Part shown: positions 1 to 7,964 of the stretch, one piece after another
Layout: each line of letters starts with the position of its first letter
Numbering within the stretch: the stretch's first letter is position 1
Origin: Streptomyces rishiriensis
GTDB taxonomy: Bacteria > Actinomycetota > Actinomycetes > Streptomycetales > Streptomycetaceae
Assembly (NCBI RefSeq): GCF_030815485.1
Contig: NZ_JAUSWV010000002.1
Location: 1,736,001 to 1,800,000, forward strand
Length of the DNA stretch: 64,000 bases
Direction of reading: 5' to 3'
Made by a program: the position numbers and the translations under genes
Notes under the pieces: generated by a model
Databases searched by the model: none
The model's input: the letters and a program-made list of their open reading frames with translations, nothing else
What the model was told of the DNA's origin: nothing

Positions 1-1959
1 GACGGTGTCCTTCGCGGCGTACGGCCGGGGCATCAGATCGGTCCGCTCCGCCAGCTTCTCCTTGGTGAAGCGGGTGTCGAGCGAACGCATGGCGGCCGCG
101 TCGGCCGTGGTGAACAGCAGACCGACGGTGGTCACATAGCTCTCGGTGGCGTCGGTGTAGGTGGCCCGCAGGAGCCGCCGGCAGCCGACCGGCGCGAGAA
201 CCTTGAGCAGCAGCGGGTCGAGGGCGTCGGCGCAGTCGCCGTCCGGGGCGACGGCGATCCGGGTCCAGGTGCGGTCGGCGCCGCCGGGACCGGCGCCCTG
301 ACCGTCGACCGTGGGCGGGAACAGCTGGTCGACCGGCACGTTGTGCCACAGGCCCCCGGCGGTGGTGTACGTGCTGCGCTCGGCGGCGTCCGCCGAGTCC
401 CCGATCAGCCAACTGCCGGTGACGGCACCGCCGATGAGCCCCAGCCCGAGGACGACACAGGCGGCGGCCGCGGCGACGCGTCCCCGCCGGCCGAAGGTCC
501 GGTGCGTGTCCCCGTACCCCTCGGGGCGCGCGAACGTGACCACGGGCCGGGTGGCGCCGGGGGCGCCGCCCGGGGTCATGGGAGCGCTCCAGGAAAGAGA
601 CGGATCGGGACCGCTCGGCACGCCGGAGCCGCCGCCGTCGGTCCGTTGCGGGGTCATCGGCGCCGGGGGCCCGGCAGGGGCGGGCGGTACGGCGAAACCG
701 GGCTGCCGAACGGCCGCTCCGGGGCTCCAGGCCGGCCCGTCGTCCGGCACCGCCGGGGCCGCCCGGGAGTCACCGCGCGGACCGCCCCGGGCGCCCGACG
801 CCTCCGCCTCCCGCCGATTCCGTCCGGGCGCGGGCACCCAGCTGCGGGGCAACGGCGACCAGGCCCGGTCGGACACGGGCGCGCCCGGCGAGGCCTCGGG
901 GGCATCCGTCGAGCCCGCGGGACGGGAGGGCGGCGGCGGGACCACGGGACGGGCGGACGGCGGGACAGGGCGGGCGCCCGCACCGGCGGAGAAGAAGCCG
1001 TCCGCGGCGGCGGGCCGGGAACCATCCGCGCGGGTGGGGTACGTGCCCGAGCCCGAGGAGGCGTCGGTGGGACGGGAGCCGCCCGGACCTGCGGCACGAG
1101 CGCCCTCGGGGCCGGTGGAACGGGGAGGGGCGGCGCCCGCGGAAGGGCGGCTCTCGGGTGCGGCGGGAAGCGGGGACCCGTCGCCGGCGGGGCGGACGGC
1201 GGAGGCGCCCGTGGAGGGGGAGCCGTCGGGGCCGACCGGGCGGGTGGGCGTCCCGTCGGTGGGGCGCGGCGAAGGCGTGCCGGGGCGCGGGGCGGCGTCG
1301 CCCGTGCGGGGGGCCGGCCTGGTGGGCCGTGGGGCGCGGCGGAAGTCGTGGGGCGGGGCGGGGCGGGAGGCGGCCGGACGCTCCTCGGCTCCCGAGGGCG
1401 TCCCGGTGTCGTCGCGTCGTGGGACCGCCGGGCCGGGGCGGGACGGCTGCGGCGGGGTGTCCGGGAAACGGGCCGACGCGGGCGGCGGAGGCGGGGTCAG
1501 GGCGTCCGGGTGCCGGGGCCGCGGGTCGGTGGAGCGGGGGGCGGTACGGGACAGGGGGGCGTCCGGGTCCGGGGAGAGGAAGCCGTCCGCGGCTGTGGCC
1601 TCGCCCCGGGAGGCGGCTCCGGCCGGGCCGGCCGGCGTCCGGCGCGCGCCCTGCTGCTGCGGCCCGGGCGTGCCGGAAGCCTCCTCGCGCGCGTCCTTCC
1701 GCACGGCTCGCTGCCGCGGTGGGTCGGTCGGCGTCCGGGGCGGCGCGGCGGAATCCTGCTGCTCCCCGTCGGGGATCACCCGGTGCGCGGGGTCGCGCTT
1801 CGGCGGCTCGGCGGGCGCCCGGCCGGTGCTCTCACGGTCCGTCGGGGCCGCCGGGGGTCCCGACGGGCGGGGCGGGGTGGCCGGGCGGGGCGGGACTCCG
1901 GGCTGGGGCGGCACGTCCGGGCGCGGGGGGACCGAGGCGCGGCGTGCTTCGGTGCTCAT
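1..1959 (-). CDS. Pro/Ala-rich single-pass membrane protein, C-terminus outside window
   Basis: The reading frame is open from an ATG at 1959 to the window edge (653 codons, no stop), so the protein is truncated here. Roughly the first 460 residues are low-complexity Pro/Ala/Gly/Arg/Ser sequence, starting MSTEARRASVPPRPD. One hydrophobic segment follows (VAAAAACVVLGLGLIGGAV, about residues 485-503). The visible part after it is an ordinary folded-looking region (TTAGGLWHNVPVDQLFPPT...). The layout suggests a cytoplasmic disordered arm, one membrane span and an extracytoplasmic domain. The family is not recognised. The opposite strand has long overlapping open frames, which are shadows produced by the extreme GC content. 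Confidence 0.7.
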   Translation of the reverse strand, partial: MSTEARRASVPPRPDVPPQPGVPPRPATPPRPSGPPAAPTDRESTGRAPAEPPKRDPAHRVIPDGEQQDSAAPPRTPTDPPRQRAVRKDAREEASGTPGPQQQGARRTPAGPAGAASRGEATAADGFLSPDPDAPLSRTAPRSTDPRPRHPDALTPPPPPASARFPDTPPQPSRPGPAVPRRDDTGTPSGAEERPAASRPAPPHDFRRAPRPTRPAPRTGDAAPRPGTPSPRPTDGTPTRPVGPDGSPSTGASAVRPAGDGSPLPAAPESRPSAGAAPPRSTGPEGARAAGPGGSRPTDASSGSGTYPTRADGSRPAAADGFFSAGAGARPVPPSARPVVPPPPSRPAGSTDAPEASPGAPVSDRAWSPLPRSWVPAPGRNRREAEASGARGGPRGDSRAAPAVPDDGPAWSPGAAVRQPGFAVPPAPAGPPAPMTPQRTDGGGSGVPSGPDPSLSWSAPMTPGGAPGATRPVVTFARPEGYGDTHRTFGRRGRVAAAAACVVLGLGLIGGAVTGSWLIGDSADAAERSTYTTAGGLWHNVPVDQLFPPTVDGQGAGPGGADRTWTRIAVAPDGDCADALDPLLLKVLAPVGCRRLLRATYTDATESYVTTVGLLFTTADAAAMRSLDTRFTKEKLAERTDLMPRPYAAKDTV

Positions 1960-2241
1960 GCACCCCCCGTTTCCTCGTCCCCGGGCCGTCGTTCTGGTAC
2001 GCGGGCGGACGAATCTCGTGCCCGGGCGGCCCCGTGCGGACGCTGCGGTCCGCTCCGGGCACACATACCCGCACGGGCGGACCGGCATCCCGGCACGGCT
2101 GGCCGGCCGGAGCCGTCCTCCGTGCGTGCGCGTCACTCTACGGCTTGTCGCCGGGCGAACGGGAACCGGTCCGCGACGCCCGGGGCTTCTGCCCGGAACG
2201 TCCCCCTACCCTGCGGTAATCCTGTCTGGCAGGCTGCGTTC

Positions 2242-3444
2242 ATGACTGCGCGCGCCGCCGACCGGGCCCGTTACGACCGGGCCACCGCCCATCTCGACGC
2301 CCCTCTCGCCCTCGTGGACCTGGACGCCTTCGACGCCAACGCCGACGACCTGGTCCGCCGGGCCGACGGCAAACCGATCCGTGTCGCCAGCAAGTCCGTC
2401 CGCTGCCGGACGCTCCTGGAGCGCGTCCTGGCGAAGGACGGCTTCGCCGGCATCATGTCGTTCACCCTCGCCGAGTCCCTGTGGCTGGCCCGGTCCGGGT
2501 TCGAGGACATCCTCCTCGCCTACCCGTCGGCGGACCGCACCGCCTTCGCCGAGCTGGCCGCCGATCCCAAACTGGCCGCGGCCGTCACGGTCATGGTCGA
2601 CGACGTCTCCCAGCTCGACCTCATCGACGGGGCGCGCGGCGAGGGGCGCGAAGTCGTGCGGGTCTGCCTGGAGTTGGACACCGCGCTGAAGCTGTTCGGC
2701 GGCCGGGTCCGGGTCGGCGCCCTGCGCTCGCCGCTGCACTCCCCCGCCCAGGTCGCCGACGTGGCGAGGGCGATCGCCCGGCGGCCCGGTTTCAGGCTGG
2801 TGGGGATCATGGCCTACGAGGGGCACATCGCCGGGGTGGGCGACGCCGTCGCCGGGCGGCCCTTCCGGTCCCGTGCCATCCGGCTGATGCAGGCCACCGC
2901 CCGGCGCGAGCTCGCCGAGCGCCGCGCCGCGGTCGTGCGCGCGGTGCGGGCCGTCGTGCCGGACCTGGAGTACGTCAACGGCGGCGGCACCGGCAGTGTG
3001 CAGCACACCGCCGCCGAGGACGCGGTCACCGAGATCGCGGCCGGATCGGGGCTGTACGTGCCGCGGCTGTTCGACAACTACACGTCCTTCAGCGGACGTC
3101 CGGCGGCCCTGTTCGCCCAGCCCGTCGTCCGGCGGCCGGGGGTGGGGATCGTGACCGTCCTCGGCGGCGGGTATCCCGCGTCCGGCGCCCCCGGGCCCGA
3201 CCGGCTGCCTGTGCCGTACCTGCCGGAAGGGCTGCGTTACGATCCCCAGGAGGGGCCGGGCGAGGTGCAGACGCCGCTGCTCGGCTCCCCCGCCGACGAT
3301 CTCCTGATCGGCGACAAGGTGTGGTTCCGGCACGCGAAGGCCGGTGAGCTGTGCGAGCGGTTCGACGTGCTGCACCTCGTCGAGGGGGACACGGTGACGG
3401 CGACCGTGCCGACCTACCGGGGTGAGGGGCGGACCTTCCTGTAG
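2242..3444 (+). CDS. PLP-dependent amino acid deaminase/aldolase (alanine racemase N-terminal fold)
   Basis: 400 aa from the ATG at 2242; the much longer upstream open frame is antisense to the Pro-rich gene and is not used. The N-terminal half resembles fold-III PLP enzymes of the D-threonine aldolase/D-serine dehydratase/alanine racemase group: PLALVDLDAFDANADDLV followed by RVASKSVR, where the Lys is the expected Schiff-base residue. The C-terminal part (GDKVWFRHAKAGELCERFD) fits the beta-domain with metal-binding residues seen in D-threonine aldolase-like proteins. It probably acts on a D-amino or hydroxy-amino acid in the cytoplasm; the substrate cannot be read from the sequence. Its stop codon lies inside a hairpin shared with the convergent SDR gene. 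Confidence 0.82.
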   Translation: MTARAADRARYDRATAHLDAPLALVDLDAFDANADDLVRRADGKPIRVASKSVRCRTLLERVLAKDGFAGIMSFTLAESLWLARSGFEDILLAYPSADRTAFAELAADPKLAAAVTVMVDDVSQLDLIDGARGEGREVVRVCLELDTALKLFGGRVRVGALRSPLHSPAQVADVARAIARRPGFRLVGIMAYEGHIAGVGDAVAGRPFRSRAIRLMQATARRELAERRAAVVRAVRAVVPDLEYVNGGGTGSVQHTAAEDAVTEIAAGSGLYVPRLFDNYTSFSGRPAALFAQPVVRRPGVGIVTVLGGGYPASGAPGPDRLPVPYLPEGLRYDPQEGPGEVQTPLLGSPADDLLIGDKVWFRHAKAGELCERFDVLHLVEGDTVTATVPTYRGEGRTFL

Positions 3445-3470
3445 GCCGGCCGGCGCGAGGCGGCCTACAG
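3439..3470. terminator. Bidirectional hairpin containing both convergent stop codons
   Basis: Perfect 10-bp stem CTGTAGGCCG / CGGCCTACAG with a 12-nt loop. The TAG of the deaminase gene lies in the left arm and the TAG of the SDR gene (minus strand) in the right arm. It is the only spacer between the two convergent genes, so it probably stops transcription from both sides. Confidence 0.6.
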
Positions 3471-4256
3471 CGGAGTCACGTAGGCCCCGGAGATCCCGCC
3501 GTCCACCAGGAAGTCGGAGGCGTTGACGAAGGAGGAGTCGTCGCTGGCCAGGAAGGCGACGGCGGCGGCGATCTCCTCGGCCTCGGCGAACCGGCCGACG
3601 GGAATGTGGACCAGTCGGCGGGCGGCCCGCTCCGGGTCCTTGGCGAACAGCTCCTGGAGCAGCGGGGTGTTGACCGGACCCGGGCAGAGGGCGTTGACTC
3701 GGATGCCCTCCCGCGCGAACTGCACGCCCAGCTCACGGGACATGGCGAGGACGCCGCCCTTGGACGCGGTGTACGAGATCTGCGAGGTGGCGGCGCCCAT
3801 CCGGGCCACGAAGGACGCCGTGTTGATGATGGAGCCCCTGCCCTGACGCCGCATGTAGGGAATCGCCGCCTTGCAGCACAGGTAGACGGAGGTCAGGTTG
3901 ACCTCCTGGACGCGCTTCCAGGCCTCGAGGCCGGTCTCCAGGATGGAGTCGTCGTCGGGAGGGGAGATGCCGGCGTTGTTGAAGGCGATGTCGACGCTGC
4001 CGTAGGTGTCGTGAGCCGTCCTGAACAGCGCCTCGACCTGCTCGGGGTCGGTGACGTCGACCTTCACGAAGGTGCCCCCGACCTCGTCGGCGGCGGCCTT
4101 GCCGCGGGTCTCGTCGACATCGCCGCAGACGACGTGCGCGCCCTCGGAGGCGAGCCGGCGCGCGGTGGCGAGGCCGATGCCGCTGCCGGCTCCGGTGATG
4201 ACGGCGGTGCGGCCGACCAGACGGCGGCAGATGATCTCGTCAGAGGATGCGGTCAC
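3465..4256 (-). CDS. SDR-family NAD(P)-dependent oxidoreductase of the glnA4 cluster
   Basis: 263 aa from GTG at 4256, which overlaps the upstream aldehyde dehydrogenase stop as GTGA and implies translational coupling; longer in-frame starts would lie inside that gene. Classical short-chain dehydrogenase: cofactor motif TGAGSGIG, NNAG (AFNNAGISPP) and the catalytic Tyr-Lys pair in SYTASKGG, ending FLVDGGISGAYVTPL. Third gene of the leftward operon GS-ALDH-SDR. In a gamma-glutamyl-amine pathway it could oxidise the alcohol of gamma-glutamylethanolamide or a later intermediate; that role is inferred from position. A general 3-oxoacyl-ACP reductase-like activity cannot be excluded. Confidence 0.87.
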   Translation of the reverse strand: MTASSDEIICRRLVGRTAVITGAGSGIGLATARRLASEGAHVVCGDVDETRGKAAADEVGGTFVKVDVTDPEQVEALFRTAHDTYGSVDIAFNNAGISPPDDDSILETGLEAWKRVQEVNLTSVYLCCKAAIPYMRRQGRGSIINTASFVARMGAATSQISYTASKGGVLAMSRELGVQFAREGIRVNALCPGPVNTPLLQELFAKDPERAARRLVHIPVGRFAEAEEIAAAVAFLASDDSSFVNASDFLVDGGISGAYVTPL

Positions 4257-5698
4257 TGTGCGGGGCCCTCCGTGCTGATGAAGACGTTCTTGGTCTCGGT
4301 GAAGGCGGTCAGGGCGTCCGGACCCAGTTCCCGGCCGACGCCGGACTGCTTGTAGCCGCCGAAGGGGGTCCAATAGCGAACGCTGGAGTGGGAGTTGACG
4401 GACAGATTGCCGGCCCGGACGGCCTGCGAGACGCGCAGCGCCCGGCCGACGTCCCGGGTCCAGATGGAGCCGGAGAGGCCGTAGGGGGTGTCGTCGGCGA
4501 GCCGGATCGCGTCCGCCTCGTCGGTGAAGGGCAGCAGTACGGCGACGGGGCCGAAGATCTCCTCGCGGGCGGCGGGCGAGTCGGGCGCCGCGCCGGTGAG
4601 GACGGTCGGCGGGAACCAGAAGCCGGGGCCGTCGGGCGCGGTGCCGCGCAGCGCCTCGGCGTCGTCCGGTACGAACGACCTTACGCGGTCCACCTGTTGC
4701 CGGGAGATCAGCGGGCCCATCCGGGTCTTCTCGTCCGCCGGGTCACCGACCGTCACGGCGGCCAGTTCCCGCGCCAGGTGGTCGGCCACCTCGTCGTAGA
4801 CCGATTCCTGGACGAGTACGCGGGTGCGGGCGCAGCAGTCCTGGCCGGAGTTGTCGAGGAAGGAGAACGGGTCGACCGCGGCCTTCAGGTCGGCGTCGGC
4901 GAAGACGATGTTGGGACTCTTGCCGCCGAGTTCCAGGGTGACCGGCTTGACTTGCCGGGCGCAGCGTTCCATGACCTCACGGCCGGTGCGGGTGGAGCCC
5001 GTGAACACGATCTTCGCCACGCCGGGATGGTCGACGAGCGCGCGGCCGGCGACCGCTCCGTGGCCGGGCAGTACCTGGAAGAGGTGCTCCGGCAGGCCCG
5101 CTTCCAGCGCCAGTTCGGCCAGGCGCAGCGCGGTGAGCGGGGTGGTCTCGGCGGGCTTGAGGACCACGGCGTTGCCTGCCGCGAGGGCCGGGAAGGAGCC
5201 CCAGGCGGCGATGGGCATCGGGAAGTTCCACGGAGCGATCACCCCGACCACGCCGAGCGGCTCCTGGAAGGTGATGTTCCAGCCGCCGGGCACGGGGATC
5301 TGGCGGCCCAGGAGCCGTTCGACGCCGCCGGCGGCGTAGAGGAGCAGGTCGCGGGCGTTGCCGGCCTCCCAGCGGGCGTTGCCGAGAAGATGACCGGCCT
5401 CGCGGACCTCGAGGAGCGCCAGTTCCTCGACGTGGGCGTCGACGACGTCGGCGAAGCGGCGCAGCAGCCGGGCCCGGTCGGCGGGGGCGGCTGCCGCCCA
5501 GGCCCTCTGGGCGCCACCGGCGCGGGTGACGGCCCGGTCCACGTCGGCCGGGTCGGCGGCCGGGACGGTGGCGACGACCTCCTCGGTGGCCGGGTTGAGA
5601 ACGATCAGCTCGTGCGGCAGCGACTGCGGGTCCGACGAGGAAGGACCGGACGAGGAAGGACCGGACAGGGAGGGACCGGACAAGGAAGGGCCTTTCAC
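4253..5698 (-). CDS. NAD-dependent aldehyde dehydrogenase of the glnA4 cluster
   Basis: 481 aa from GTG at 5698, 22 nt after the GS stop. The frame stays open upstream into the GS gene, but that part is shadow. ALDH superfamily features: substrate/NAD region WNFPMPIAAWGSFPALAAGNAVVLKPAE, FTGSTRTG, general base in VTLELGGKSPNIVF, nucleophile Cys in NSGQDCCARTRVLVQ, and a C-terminal PFGGYKQSGVGRELG. Most like gamma-aminobutyraldehyde or betaine aldehyde dehydrogenases. In this operon it would oxidise the aldehyde formed from a gamma-glutamylated amine. The first 20 or so residues are a four-copy GPS-type repeat encoded by a 15-bp tandem repeat, ahead of the conserved ALDH start (LPHELIVLNPATEE). 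Confidence 0.9.
   Translation of the reverse strand: MKGPSLSGPSLSGPSSSGPSSSDPQSLPHELIVLNPATEEVVATVPAADPADVDRAVTRAGGAQRAWAAAAPADRARLLRRFADVVDAHVEELALLEVREAGHLLGNARWEAGNARDLLLYAAGGVERLLGRQIPVPGGWNITFQEPLGVVGVIAPWNFPMPIAAWGSFPALAAGNAVVLKPAETTPLTALRLAELALEAGLPEHLFQVLPGHGAVAGRALVDHPGVAKIVFTGSTRTGREVMERCARQVKPVTLELGGKSPNIVFADADLKAAVDPFSFLDNSGQDCCARTRVLVQESVYDEVADHLARELAAVTVGDPADEKTRMGPLISRQQVDRVRSFVPDDAEALRGTAPDGPGFWFPPTVLTGAAPDSPAAREEIFGPVAVLLPFTDEADAIRLADDTPYGLSGSIWTRDVGRALRVSQAVRAGNLSVNSHSSVRYWTPFGGYKQSGVGRELGPDALTAFTETKNVFISTEGPAQ
5634..5693. repeat. Four 15-bp tandem repeats at the 5' end of the ALDH gene
   Basis: Copies at 5634-5648 and 5649-5663 (GACGAGGAAGGACCG, identical), 5664-5678 and 5679-5693 (diverged at a few positions). 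The unit is in frame with the minus-strand ALDH gene and encodes a repeated GPS(L/S)S pentapeptide at its extreme N-terminus. Expansion or contraction would change only the leader length, not the frame. Confidence 0.85.
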
Positions 5699-5720
5699 GC
5701 GCGGGGGACGGGCGGCTGCG

Positions 5721-7085
5721 TCAGAGACGTTCGAAGGAGCGGCGCAGCTCCCAGTCGGTGACCGCCGCGTCGAAGGCCTCCAGCTCGACACGCGCCATGT
5801 TGCCGTAGTGGGCCACGACCTCCTCGCCGAACGCGGCCAGCGCGATGGGGCTGGCCGCCCAGAGCTCGGCGGCCTCGCGGAGGGTGGTCGGGACGTGTGC
5901 GTACTCGGCGGCGTAGGCGTTGCCGGGACAGGGCTCGGGCAGCTCCAGCTTCTGCTCGATGCCGTACAGGCCGGCCGCGACCAGGCCCGCGACCGCGAGG
6001 TGGGGATTGACGTCACCGCCGGGCAGCCGGTTCTCGAAGCGCATCGAACGGCCGTGGCCCACGACGCGGAGGGAGCAGGTGCGGTTGTCGTATCCCCAGG
6101 CGACGGCGGTCGGGGCGAAGGAGCCCGGCTGGAACCGCTTGTAGGAGTTGATGTTGGGGGCGTAGAGGAGGGAGAAGTCGCGCAGGGCGGCGAGCTGTCC
6201 GGCGAGGAAGTGCCGCATGACGTCGGACATCCCCCCTTCCCCCTCGCCCGCCATGACGTTGGCGCCGTCGGCGTCGGTGAGCGAGAGGTGGATGTGGCAG
6301 GAGTTGCCCTCGCGCTCGTTGTACTTGGCCATGAAGGTCAGTGAGACGCCCTCCTGGGCGGCGATCTCCTTGGCGCCGGTCTTGTAGATCGCGTGCTGGT
6401 CGCAGGTGGTCAGGGCCTCGTCGTAGCGGAAGGCGATCTCGTGCTGGCCGGGGTTGCACTCGCCCTTGGCGGACTCGACGGTGAGTCCGGCGCCGGCCAT
6501 CTCGTTGCGGATGCGGCGCAGCAACGGCTCGACCCGGCCGGTGCCGAGCACCGAGTAGTCGACGTTGTACTGGTTGACCGGGGTGAGGCCGCGGTAGTTG
6601 GCGTCCCAGGCGGCCTCGTAGCTGTCCTTGAAGACGATGAACTCCAGCTCGGTGCCGACCTGGGCGGTCAGGCCGAGCCCGGCGAGGCGCTCCAGCTGGC
6701 GGCGCAGGATCTGGCGCGGGGCGGCGACCACGGGCGAGCCGTCGTTCCAGGCCAGGTCGGCGATCAGCATGGCGGTACCGGCGTTCCAGGGCACCCGGCG
6801 CAGGGTCGACAGGTCGGGGCGCATGGCGAAGTCGCCGTAGCCGCGCTCCCAGGAGGACATCGCGTAGCCCTCGACGGTGTTCATCTCCGTGTCGACGGCG
6901 AGGAGGTAGTTGCAGCCCTCGGTGCCGTGCCGGAGGACCTCGTCGAGGAAGAATCCGGCGGCGAACCGCTTGCCCTGGAGACGTCCCTGCATGTCGGGGA
7001 AGGCCAGGACGACAGTGTCGATCTCACCGCTCGCGACGTGAGCGTGCAGCTCCTCGACGCTGAGCGGGGGTGTGCGGTCTGCCAC
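5721..7085 (-). CDS. glnA4: Glutamine synthetase-like gamma-glutamylamide synthetase, GlnA4 type
   Basis: 454 aa from GTG at 7085, chosen because AAGGAGG lies six bases upstream; an ATG at 7145 is in frame but would overlap the putative operator. GS fold: TELEFIVF, substrate/metal region CHIHLSL, NRTCSLRVVG in place of the usual ANR-SxR motif, and ENRLPGGDVNPHLAVAGLVAAGL. It differs from true GlnA (no canonical GSGMHxH) and matches the GlnA3/GlnA4 group. GlnA4 of S. coelicolor is known as a gamma-glutamylethanolamide synthetase. First gene of the operon with ALDH and SDR, with the FadR/GntR regulator and amidotransferase opposite. Probable role: ATP-dependent coupling of glutamate to ethanolamine or another amine. 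Orthology is from recall, not alignment. Confidence 0.88.
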   Translation of the reverse strand: MADRTPPLSVEELHAHVASGEIDTVVLAFPDMQGRLQGKRFAAGFFLDEVLRHGTEGCNYLLAVDTEMNTVEGYAMSSWERGYGDFAMRPDLSTLRRVPWNAGTAMLIADLAWNDGSPVVAAPRQILRRQLERLAGLGLTAQVGTELEFIVFKDSYEAAWDANYRGLTPVNQYNVDYSVLGTGRVEPLLRRIRNEMAGAGLTVESAKGECNPGQHEIAFRYDEALTTCDQHAIYKTGAKEIAAQEGVSLTFMAKYNEREGNSCHIHLSLTDADGANVMAGEGEGGMSDVMRHFLAGQLAALRDFSLLYAPNINSYKRFQPGSFAPTAVAWGYDNRTCSLRVVGHGRSMRFENRLPGGDVNPHLAVAGLVAAGLYGIEQKLELPEPCPGNAYAAEYAHVPTTLREAAELWAASPIALAAFGEEVVAHYGNMARVELEAFDAAVTDWELRRSFERL

Positions 7086-7146
7086 GGGAGGGCCTCCTTC
7101 GGCTTCCCCGGCTCCTTCGTCTTCTGCGGGCGGGCCGGGAGCCATA

Positions 7147-7168
7147 AGGTATTGCCGAGAACCATTGC
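7147..7168. promoter_or_regulatory. Putative FadR/GntR operator, site 1
   Basis: The 22-bp segment begins AGGTA and ends CCATTGC. The same pattern, GGTA-N3-CC-N2-G-N2-CCATTGC, recurs at 7927-7948 before the amidotransferase gene (14 of 22 identical, all matches in blocks). It lies between the divergent GS and regulator genes, where a cluster regulator would bind. Confidence 0.5.
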
Positions 7169-7189
7169 TTGGGAAGGGGGCGCGGCCAG

Positions 7190-7924
7190 ATGCCGGTGGA
7201 CGCTGACGGCGGACCGGACGACCGGCTGACGCCGGTACTGCGGCCGGTGCGGGCCGGGAACGGCTTCGAGGAGGCGCTGGAGCAGATACTCCAGGTGGTG
7301 CGACTGGGCCTGGTGCCCGGGGGCGAACGGCTGCCGGCCGAGCGGGACCTGGCGGAGCGGCTCGGGATCAGCCGGGTGACGCTGCGCGAGGTGCTGAAGG
7401 TCCTCCAGGACCAGGGACTGGTCGAGTCCCGTCGGGGCCGCTACGGCGGAACGTTCGTGCTGCCGCGTGCGGACGCCGGCGGCGAGGACGAGCTGCGGCG
7501 GCGGATCGCGGAGGTCGACATCGAGGACGTGCTGCGCTTCCGCGAGGTGCTCGAGGTGGGCGCCGCGGGCCTGTGCGCGACGCACGGGCTGACGGACGAA
7601 CAGGCGGAGCGCCTGCGCGACGCCCTGGCCGACACGGCGGACGCGCCGCTGGCCGACTACCGCCGCCTGGACACGATGCTCCACCTGACCCTGGCCGAGC
7701 TGTGCGGCTCACCCTCGCTGACCGCGCGGTACGCGGCGGTCCGGGCCACGGTGAACGATCTGCTCGACTGCATCCCGCTCCTCGTCCGCAACCTGGAGCA
7801 CTCGCAGCGCCAGCACCTGGCGCTGGTCGAGGCGGTGCTGGACGGTGACGCGGACGGGGCCCGGGAGATGACGCGGGAGCACTGCGCGGGGACGGCGGCC
7901 CTGCTCAGGGGCTTCCTCGCGTGA
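7190..7924 (+). CDS. FadR-subfamily GntR transcriptional regulator of the glnA4 cluster
   Basis: 244 aa from ATG at 7190 after GGAAGGGGG; a TTG at 7169 in frame is rejected because it lies next to site 1. N-terminal winged HTH of GntR type (ALEQILQVVRLGLVPGGERLPAERDLAERLGISRVTLREVLKVLQDQGLVESRRGRYGGTFV), then an all-helical FCD effector domain (RFREVLEVGAAGLCA ... LVEAVLDGDADGAREMTREHC), where metal-binding Asp/His residues usually sit. Divergent from the GS operon and one base ahead of site 2 before the amidotransferase. It probably represses the gamma-glutamylation genes until an amine or its derivative binds; the effector is unknown. Confidence 0.86.
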   Translation: MPVDADGGPDDRLTPVLRPVRAGNGFEEALEQILQVVRLGLVPGGERLPAERDLAERLGISRVTLREVLKVLQDQGLVESRRGRYGGTFVLPRADAGGEDELRRRIAEVDIEDVLRFREVLEVGAAGLCATHGLTDEQAERLRDALADTADAPLADYRRLDTMLHLTLAELCGSPSLTARYAAVRATVNDLLDCIPLLVRNLEHSQRQHLALVEAVLDGDADGAREMTREHCAGTAALLRGFLA

Positions 7925-7926
7925 AA

Positions 7927-7948
7927 TGGTACGACCACGGTCCATTGC
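7927..7948. promoter_or_regulatory. Putative FadR/GntR operator, site 2
   Basis: Contains TGGTACGACCA, a perfect inverted repeat of the TGGTnnnACCA form expected for FadR-type GntR regulators, and ends CCATTGC like site 1. It begins three bases after the regulator stop codon and ends 16 bases before the amidotransferase start. Confidence 0.55.
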
Positions 7949-7964
7949 GGGAGCGGGAGGGCAC

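Noticed and set aside
343..2241. Long plus-strand open frame continuing into the deaminase gene
   Set aside because: It is a GC shadow opposite the Pro-rich membrane protein; the conserved PLP enzyme begins at 2242.
5699..6016. N-terminal extension of the aldehyde dehydrogenase
   Set aside because: It overlaps the glutamine synthetase gene and has no ALDH similarity; the GTG at 5698 follows the GS stop by 22 bp.
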